Shown here: one piece after another, positions 56,523 to 64,000 of the stretch
Position numbering within the stretch: position 1 is the stretch's first letter
Layout of the letters: every line of letters begins with the position of its first letter
Source: Ascaphus truei
Taxonomy: Eukaryota > Chordata > Amphibia > Anura > Ascaphidae
NCBI GenBank assembly: GCA_036426205.1
Contig: CM071569.1
Location: 2,932,559 to 2,996,558 of the forward strand
Reading direction: 5' to 3'
DNA: 64,000 bases
The notes under the pieces: model-generated
Told to the model about the DNA's origin: nothing
Databases searched by the model: none
Seen by the model: the letters and a program-made list of their open reading frames with translations, nothing else
Program-made: the position numbers and the translations under genes

Positions 56523-57389
56523 GTTCTCCCTTATCTATTGTTCCAATCTGGATTACCAGGACAGGTACCCCTTGAACCGACAGCACCAGTAATATTGAAT
56601 GCATTGTTTGATTGTGGTGTGCAGCATATTATCATTGTTTAGCTCTTGTCTGAACTAGGCAGGTGACATTTTTAATATTAAACACTTTATAAACTTTAAG
56701 AGCAAGTTCATATTTTATACTTTTAGAATGTTTATGCCAATCAGTTGAGGGTCGATGACAGATCTAAGGGAATACTTTGTTTTGTGAGCGTTGGGGCCAA
56801 GTCCTGAATAGGGCCTCACTTGATCTCATTGTCCTTGTTGTGGAGGAGGTGGGGGACCAACTTTCTCACACGAGGAGGGATATATTTAAAGTGGAGATGC
56901 TTTTATTGAACAAGCGAATACGGGCGCTGATATTGTCCAATCGCTGGAGACATTGAAGGTGAAATTGGAAAAAGTGATGAGTGATCTAAGACTGAGCCTC
57001 TGATTGAGCACCTGTGTTGAAGCAGGGGCACGATCTTCCGATCGCAAACACTCACATGTGTAAAAAGAAAAATACACGAAGAAACAATTGTGCAGCTCTG
57101 TGAATAAATTGTGGTGTGTTGGTTTCAGTAATGGTAGTGAATTCACATGCCACTGTAAAAATATCAGGCGTTTTCATACTGTTCATAAGGGGATCAATGG
57201 ATTTTCACTTCCTCAGCCAAAGGAATATAAAATACAAGAAAACGGAGAGAAAATAGTGCAACACGGTTTATAAATAATCGTGTGCAAAAAGGAATAATAC
57301 TGTACAACTGACAAATGTAATGAGGTTATAGGCATGTACTGTAGATCATATAGGATCTCAGGAATCAAGGAAACAGTGAATGTGGTGGT
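56523..57389. other. Unassigned with small repeat fragments
   Basis: 56743-56775 shares a 33-base stretch with 45448-45480. 56990-57030 carries a family A hAT-like fragment (GAGCCTCTGATTGAGCACCT). The rest is unassigned. Confidence 0.4.
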
Positions 57390-57615
57390 GCACCCCCCCC
57401 CCCCCTTACCTCGTGCGGCGTCATTTGACGCCGCGTTGGCATGAACATGAGTCCTGACACCGGCAGAGTGAAGATACGTTTTAAGTTGCAGGGGCCTCAC
57501 GTGATCCCCCGGCATTTAATTTAAATGCCTAGGGGGAAGAGCGCAGGACCCCTGCAGCGCCACGCCCCCCCCAGAAAAATCTTGCGCCCCCACTTTGCGC
57601 ACCGCTGATCTAGAT
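57390..57615 (+). mobile_element. Diverged relative of the hAT-like element at 34275
   Basis: Shares GTCATTTGACGCCGCGTTGG, GCATTTAATTTAAATGCC and GCGCCCCCACTTTGCGCACC. A (C)n expansion (57390-57405) replaces the left end. Confidence 0.65.
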
Positions 57616-57913
57616 CATGAAAAGGAGCTGATGGCAGCAGCAGCCTGCATCTCTGTGCCCAGTGCAGGAGTGTCCAAACACTTCCTGGTTGCAGGCGGAT
57701 GATGTCAGAGGCTGCAGTGGCTGAGATTAGTTTGGGATGCAGTTCCCCTGTGTCTCCAAAAATAACAATTCAGTCCAAAATGTTCTCTGTACTCCTGTGC
57801 AGAGTGATCTCTAGTCCAATACACCAGTGGGGGAATTGGTATCAATCCTACCTATTTCACGCATTGAATGTGCTTCATCCTGGCAGGATTAAGTACAACT
57901 TTGAGGGGGGAAG

Positions 57914-58739
57914 TGTTGGAGTTAGAGGGGGGTGGGTGTCACGGGAGAACAGGTATTTACACCTCTTTACCGGGATCATTCACTGAGCAAAACAAGATAG
58001 TAAAACAAATTGTCATTAATTCCATAGAAACAGACGTACACACAGTGGGTTACAAAATACAGAAGAAAACACACTTACTGGGGGTCTGGGCTACAAACCT
58101 GGACTTTCCCAGGTGAAATAAGAAGTAAAACAAAGTCTTTAGGTCGCCAGGACTTGTCCCGAAATGTCCTAGAGCTCAAATCGGCATGAAGTTCCTGACG
58201 CCACCGCTGTATCCGCTCCGGAGATGCAGAAATCCCTTGACCGGGAGCGAGTACCAAACGTCCTGGTACTCTTTTCAGCTTGCAATCCCAGCCGCGACCA
58301 CTACGTTCTCTAAGCAGAACTTGGCCCCGAAAAGTGGGAATTTCTCACCTTGAAATTTCTGAAGCCGGCTCGCTGGTATATCTCTCAGAGCATCTTTTGG
58401 TGATTTCGAATTTGCCGCTGCTGTCTTGGCGCTTAGAATCTCGCGAACGGATTGGCTGATGGCTTCTTATACGTAGTATTTCAGAGTTCATTCATGAAAT
58501 ACTCCAGCCAATCCGAACGTGGGAAGAATCCTACCAGCCTATCAGAGCGCTGCCAGTCTATCTAAGCCGGGCGGGCTTGGTTTCGGAATCTGACAAGGGT
58601 ATGCGCCAACCTGGCACCTCTGCCACATGTCAGTCAGAAGCCGAGTTAGGCTCCTCAAAGTCTGGGGATGGGCAAATGGTGGTCTGATCACTTCCATTCA
58701 TCCCAGGACGTGAGTACTTGAGACTAACTCCTCCCAACA
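57914..58739 (-). mobile_element. Candidate solo LTR
   Basis: Minus strand begins TGTTGGGAGGAGTTAG (58739) and ends CTAACTCCAACA (57914), with inverted termini. A TATAAGAAG box at about 58470 and alternate CCAAT motifs (58440-58455, 58500-58515) upstream of it look like an LTR promoter. Flanking 5-mers do not match, so the borders or the class may be wrong. Confidence 0.45.
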
Positions 58740-59791
58740 ACTGGAATGGTGATAAGCGTGAGAAAATACAAAACGTGAAAAAAAACGTACCAAATTAGAA
58801 ACTACCACCATCTTGATAAATGTCCCATTGGACAAATGCCCCAAAACATCCAGTTGTGATATGTGAAATACATTTGCTAAAGGTCGTTGTGAGGACTGTC
58901 AGTCTCCTCCAATAAGCCTTTTACATTGTTTGATCAAGACCAGTGAAGTGCCATACTTTTTTTTTTCCTACTGTATTTGCGTCACGAACCCTCCCTTCAC
59001 ATGTTTCCAGCTGAATGTGACCCGTGAACAAAACAAAGAAAATAACCCCTCCAAAAGCGCTAACCTACACTAAGCTAAGTGCTAATAATAATGTGCTAAA
59101 ACAATAATATGTGCTCGTGCAACATCAAATTAAAGTGACTTACACAATGCTGTGAGAAAAAAGCAGCTAGGTGACAATAATGACAGGTATTTCCAAACCT
59201 GATATACACAGTGAACAAACAAATATAAAGTCCCTAGCGCTAAAGTCCAAGATACCGTGATCTTTAAGGCAGTCTCTAGTCTTTAAGGTGGTAGTTGGGC
59301 TCTGATATAGATGCTCCAGATGGGATGATGTCCTTGATGTAGATGGATACACCGTCTGAAATAGCAGATAAACAGACACACCTGATTGCGCAGTGTGTTA
59401 CAGCAATCAGAGCCCTATCTGAGATGTGAAAGAATCCTACTCACATAATGAACGCCAAAATATTCAGTGGAGAGGATCTGTGCTTGCTTCCCTTCTAATC
59501 CGCTCCTCACACGAACCCCACGTGGAGACAGCTTACTGGGGACAGCTTACAGGGTACACCCTCTATCCTCTCCCTCTCTCTAGAGTGCCCCTGCCTTGAA
59601 GTACAAAGCACATTGGTGCCGTAACGGACGCATCCCCGACGCCATTGAGGATAGAGGGGGGGTCTGGGGGGGGTCCATGTTTCCTTATGGCACCCGCTAC
59701 AGCATTAATCCTCGGGTGGCGTGACCACAGGTGGCAGAGACATTGAAAACCGTTCGAATAGCTACATCTGTATGTGACGCTGACAGGATCC
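58740..59791. other. Unassigned sequence
   Basis: No recognised domain or family. There is a G run at about 59660-59672. Confidence 0.3.
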
Positions 59792-60092
59792 TAAGGCCGC
59801 GGCTCAGCTGGAAGCGAGCACGCTCTCGCTCGAGCGACCTGCCGTGAGAGCAGGGGCAATTTGTGTCCTGCGTAATTGTGCATACAGGGGGGGCGTGCCC
59901 GTGACTTCACGTGAGCGTTTCGCCCTCATTGGCTGAACCGCGCATGTGACCAGGGCAAGTGTGACAAATTAAAAATAATTTGTTTCGCCACGCAGCTGAG
60001 CGCAGAGCGCTCACTGGCGAGCGCACACGTGCACACGCTGGCCAAACACATTGTCGCAATGCGTTTGATCGCTCTCAGCCTGGACGAGCCCT
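59792..60092 (+). mobile_element. GC-rich TA-flanked miniature element
   Basis: Starts TAAGGCCGCGGCTCAGCTGG and ends CAGCCTGGACGAGCCC. Interior CACGTGAGCGTTTCGCCCTC and ATTGGCTGAACCGC relate it to 11241 and 22865. The two ends pair only partly. Confidence 0.6.
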
Positions 60093-60384
60093 TTTTGTCT
60101 ACTATTAACTCTAATTATATGCATAGAGTTTTCGGCAGTAATGGACATTGAAGTCATTTGGGATTCTTGGGTGAAATGGCCCAAAACTATGGCATTGTAT
60201 ATAGATTAACCCCTACTTGTTTTTTGGACTTACGTGACTACAGTATATATTTATTTATTGAGTTCCCATTTATTTTTGACCATATAACTTAACACATAAT
60301 GATCAATTTCACATACTATTTGATTATCCTTTTGGGGTAAATTTATCACAGTTCATCACATTTGTACCTCATTTTGGTTACGTT

Positions 60385-61200
60385 TGTAACGGATGGATCC
60401 CCTTGTCTGACCCACCCAATCTCACATTGGCCCGTGTGGTCTAACCGGTCCCCAATACGTGATCGTGTATGGTGGTGCACCTGCAAGTAACAGGACTACT
60501 GAGTCTCCCGCTTGATGGTATTAAGGGATGTCATCAGGACAGGTAGCTGAGGTAGTGGGTTCAAGTCCAACTTACATCATGTGCAGCGCCTCCACCTCAT
60601 CAGGATCTATGCTTTCGCAAGGAGATGGTCCTGGTGAGGAACTCCTTCTCGGTGGTGACTGCCACTGTAGAGTAATCTCACACTCACACAGTGGGGGTTT
60701 CTTTAACAAGGGCATCTTTATTGATGATCTGATTACAGTAGACTGCCCCATGCAGCTCTCAGCTTCAGTCGCACATTCCTCCGTGCTGTCCCTTTGCCAG
60801 GTACTGCCCTCCTCAATTGGAGTGGGATCCCCTCTCCCTTTAGGGAGATCACCCCTGTGCCAGGTCCCTGGACACAGTGTGGCCTAGACAGGCTTGATTA
60901 GAATATTCGTGCCACTAGTTACAGCACTAGGGTCACGAAACTATCTTGCACTCCCTGTGCAACAACTGCAACCACTGCTTGTCAACAAAACTTAACTGAC
61001 AGTGTTGTGCCCTTTATACCTCAGGGGGCAGGCACATCTCTGATGTCACTATCCAAGGACTCAGAGCATGTAGCCACTCCCATCCATACACAGGGCACCT
61101 CACCAGGGTGTGAGGGAAAACCTCCATAACTACTGCTGGCAGGCCTGTACTTACCAGGGCTTACTGCCAACAGGGAAGATGTCTGCAGTCCATTATTATG
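60385..61200 (-). mobile_element. Candidate LTR and leader
   Basis: On the minus strand a TATAAAGG box (61012-61019) is followed about 300 bases on by AATAAAG (60715-60721), as promoter and polyA signal in an LTR. Then GATCCTGATGAGGTGGAGGC reads DPDEVEALH (about 60585-60605), the peptide seen at 46700. Borders not resolved. Confidence 0.45.
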
Positions 61201-63715
61201 CATGGCTACATGTTTATAAAACATAGTACCAATTTACCACTTACTGTATTCTTTTCTCTTCTGAACGCTGCTCTATTATTTTGTACTCTGATTTGTAGTG
61301 TTAGTCTGCCAATACAAACTCTTAGGTGACATATGCTCGCAGGAGTCCTATACAAACTGCTCACATTTCTATTCCACCCAAAGCCCTTGTGTTTCAGTGT
61401 GTGCATACTGTATACATTAAACGAGTTCTCAAAGAATGGATTGGCAGTGTCTTCCCAGCCCTCTGGTCCCATGAAGCATGGCAGATCTTGTAATATACAA
61501 GTTCTTCATTGCTGACATTTACATTGCTGTTTAATGTCCTGTGGAATTTAAAAAGTAGGGTCTGTTTAGCAGCAGCCTTGTATTTTAAACAAAACCTACT
61601 GTAATTTTAATTATTTTTCAACTTTTTAAATGTACTGATTTGGCCAGGGTGAGTTGCTGTGGCTGGCGTGTTATGGTGCGATATGCGGTGATATTCTGCG
61701 TTATCACGGCCATTCAATCCTATCAAACTCTATGATATTCTGTGATATAACATGATATGCTACATTATCAGTAGGTAACATAAAGCTGGCTATATTTGTA
61801 CCATATGTACCACATTTTTCAAGGGGAAAAAAATGTTTTGGAACCTGTGGCTCAAAGATTATAAACTAATTGTTTCTGATTTTTTTGTGGCAATCAGTCG
61901 CAGCCATTTTAACCCATTCCTGATCCAGTGGAAGTGGAAGATGGCATAGAAATAAAGGGCAGAAGGATTCAATGCAAACATTGCCTTTGTTGCCATTTAG
62001 CTAGCACAATTGCTTTATGGGAAGAAAAAATGAACAGCATAAACATTACAGTTTTAACACGAGGATCCACGGGTCTGTCAAGCTACATTAAAATGTGTGT
62101 ATCCTGACCCTCTATGCTGCATTAAAACCTGTCTACTATCCCCTGGTAAGCAGTGCAATCATAAGAATTCATCTGGGTTTTCTTTGGATTTAATGCTATT
62201 ATACCCAAGTTGTGAGCGGACCAGCCTGTGAGAATACAAATCCATAATCACCATACAGTCAAATTTGAGTCAGTTGGCAAGTATAATTAAAAACTGTCAC
62301 TTCCTGACCCTATAAATCCACATTGGCAAAATACGGGATGTTTGTTGCAGCCTTTACTAATAAATGTTGTTGGCTTTTTAAATCCATATTTAAAATGAAA
62401 AAAGCGATGACATTATCTTCCATTGTGAAAGAAACATGTACAGCAGTGGAGGAGTTATTACATCTCCAAAGTGCAACTGCAGTATTTAGCGAGACCTGCA
62501 GCTTTTTGTGACTAATAATTAAGAAATGGAACATCTGCTCAGCAGACAGGTACGGTATGCTCAGTGCAGTATGCTGCAGACACCTCCGGCATAGACACTA
62601 TTAACTACACCTCCCATAGCATCCCAGTCAAACAGATCTTCAGCTGTTGAGCACAAGTAAACTGGTGTAACACCGCGTCACTAAATCCAGGACTACTTTG
62701 GCAGGTCTGTTATTAGCTGCGAGAATGCAACATGATTATTATGAAAATGGTCCATTTTTCCTTTCATTGTCTTTGTTTCCTGGCCACATTAATGGTTTAC
62801 GCTGTTCAGTCCAAACAGAGTGGCAAGCTGTGCTCTACCTGCTTGTGGCTTCATCCCACAATTAACAACAGACTGTGTAATGATGCCGTGAGCAGGACGA
62901 ACACAGCTTGAGATTTCAGGCAATTGTTTTCCTCTCTGCAGTAGTAGGAAAAAAAAAAAGTTATTTTGATTGCTACAATGAGCAAATATAGGCTGGAAGC
63001 CTCAGCACAGACACACATATTATGTTGCCCGAAGGTCTCATTCTTATCACAATGGCTTTGATGGCATGGCCTTCACGTCTGTTTTCCTTTACTGGGAGGT
63101 GATGATGGATCCCCCAGCATCTCTCCTGGGCTCTGGTCAAGTTCAGAAAGACAAGCCATTCAAATTATTTAACATGCATAAGTATAGAAATAATATCGGT
63201 GTAAGAGCCAGAAAAACAACTGCACATTGCCTACAGTGACTATCCAAGCTGTGTAGGCAACCATGGAAAATCTCATTTAAAATAAATGTTTTTGCAAAAT
63301 GCTGTGATATGAATCGGTCTGTACTCTGCACAGCTTTTTATTCAAGGTCAGCCAGCTGAGCATTCACATTGATTCTCACTAGTCTTAAAGCAGGTCAATA
63401 CCTTACCAGAGCATTGCCTACCATGAAAGATTTCTACCTCTGGGAACTCCTCTCTGCTTACTCCTAACAAAGCATTGATTGTGTTTGGCAGTAACACATC
63501 ACTCAGACACATGCTAATCAAACACATTGTCATGTGATTTTCAATAATTCATAGAAGTAATTTGCTTGTGGTTATACTGTCCTGTTCATAGGGTCAAGAA
63601 TATCATATTTCTTTTGCAGAGCATAGTGCAAACCATGTAGAGAAGGATATTTTTACTTACTGTACACTGGTCCGCTCCCCTTCAGCCTCAGTCACACATA
63701 CCGTAGGAACATGTA
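61201..63715. other. Longest stretch without recognised repeats
   Basis: No LINE, LTR, SINE or miniature-element ends were recognised. The open frames are short and unpatterned. This is the best candidate in the window for single-copy host DNA such as intron or intergenic sequence, but I cannot identify an exon. Confidence 0.35.
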
Positions 63716-63720
63716 TTGGA

Positions 63721-63778
63721 TAAGAGACAGAGACACAGACACAGACACAGACAGAAACACAGACAGAGACACATGGGG
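63721..63778. repeat. (ACAGAC)n microsatellite
   Basis: About nine hexamer-like units of AGACAC/ACAGAC. Confidence 0.95.
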
Positions 63779-63876
63779 ATCCCGACCCGAGTAAACAATA
63801 ACATTAGTTCCTTTGCTATGCCTTTAGCGGATGTATTATGGAGGGGAACTGCTTCCGGATATCTTGTGGCATAGTT

Positions 63877-64000
63877 AGGGTTGCCAGGTGTCCGGTATTG
63901 AACTGGACTGTCCTGTATTTGGACACTGTCCAGTAAAAAATGAGAGGTACTGTAATACTGGACATATATGTGTCCGGTATTTTCCTCCCGGGACATAGTG
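63877..64000 (+). mobile_element. hAT-like element, left end only
   Basis: AGGGTTGCCAGGTGTCCGGT is a hAT-type terminus. The interior repeats the GTCCGGTATT word. The element is cut by the end of the window. Confidence 0.6.

Noticed and set aside
62915..62945. Pyrimidine tract plus CAG near 62938 as splice acceptor
   Set aside because: No downstream open frame with protein-like composition; such tracts are common by chance.

Overview
The window reads as vertebrate, most likely amphibian (anuran), nuclear DNA, and almost all of it that can be recognised is transposable element. I find no intact host protein-coding gene, rRNA, tRNA or CRISPR array. The taxon is inferred from repeat content: Penelope-like elements (PLE), CR1 and L2 LINEs, Ty3/Gypsy-type LTRs, an endogenous retrovirus (ERV), a tRNA-type SINE with an L2-like tail, and many hAT-like, TTAA-flanked and TA-flanked non-autonomous DNA elements. 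Nothing here has bacterial gene density or ribosome-binding sites. Open frames rarely exceed 130 codons, and the longest ones lie in tandem repeats.

Layout. 0.6-6.3 kb: a PLE-tail motif, a CR1 reverse transcriptase (RT) fragment, a frameshifted PLE RT and linker, and an L2 3' end, all on the minus strand. 6.8-7.3 kb: C-rich/CA minisatellite. 8-11.6 kb: hAT-like and TA-flanked miniature elements. 11.6-15.2 kb: a decayed minus-strand L2 LINE holding a short insertion with 16-bp target duplications and a solo Gypsy-type LTR. 17.5-25.6 kb: dense miniature elements, several with readable 8-bp target duplications, one nested inside another. 26.7-28 kb: plus-strand PLE C-terminus (RT thumb and GIY-YIG nuclease) followed by a hammerhead-ribozyme-like motif. 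29.6-34.2 kb: a palindrome-rich composite repeat family, an L2-like LINE C-terminus and a hAT-like element with a perfect 8-bp duplication. 37.4-37.9 kb: a minisatellite that appears to have grown from the inside of a hAT-like element. 39-42 kb: two LTRs, plus a perfect 59-bp inverted repeat. 42.2-46.2 kb: minus-strand ERV pol remnant with two SINE insertions; a gag-like remnant at 50.3-51.6 kb may be the same provirus split by later insertions. 46.5-50.2 kb: an LTR-like region with a CpG-rich block carrying NRF1- and YY1-type motifs, a PLE GIY-YIG fragment, and large tandem arrays. 51.7-61.2 kb: a PLE-tail inverted duplication, more miniature elements and two LTR candidates. 61.2-63.7 kb is the longest stretch where I recognise no repeat, and a hAT-like end runs off the window at 64 kb.

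No pathway or operon can be described. The interactions visible are between mobile elements: nesting, SINE tails resembling an L2 tail, and small elements seeding tandem arrays. The most interesting signal is a hammerhead-like RNA motif at several PLE-tail loci, best preserved next to the GIY-YIG fragment at 27.9 kb.
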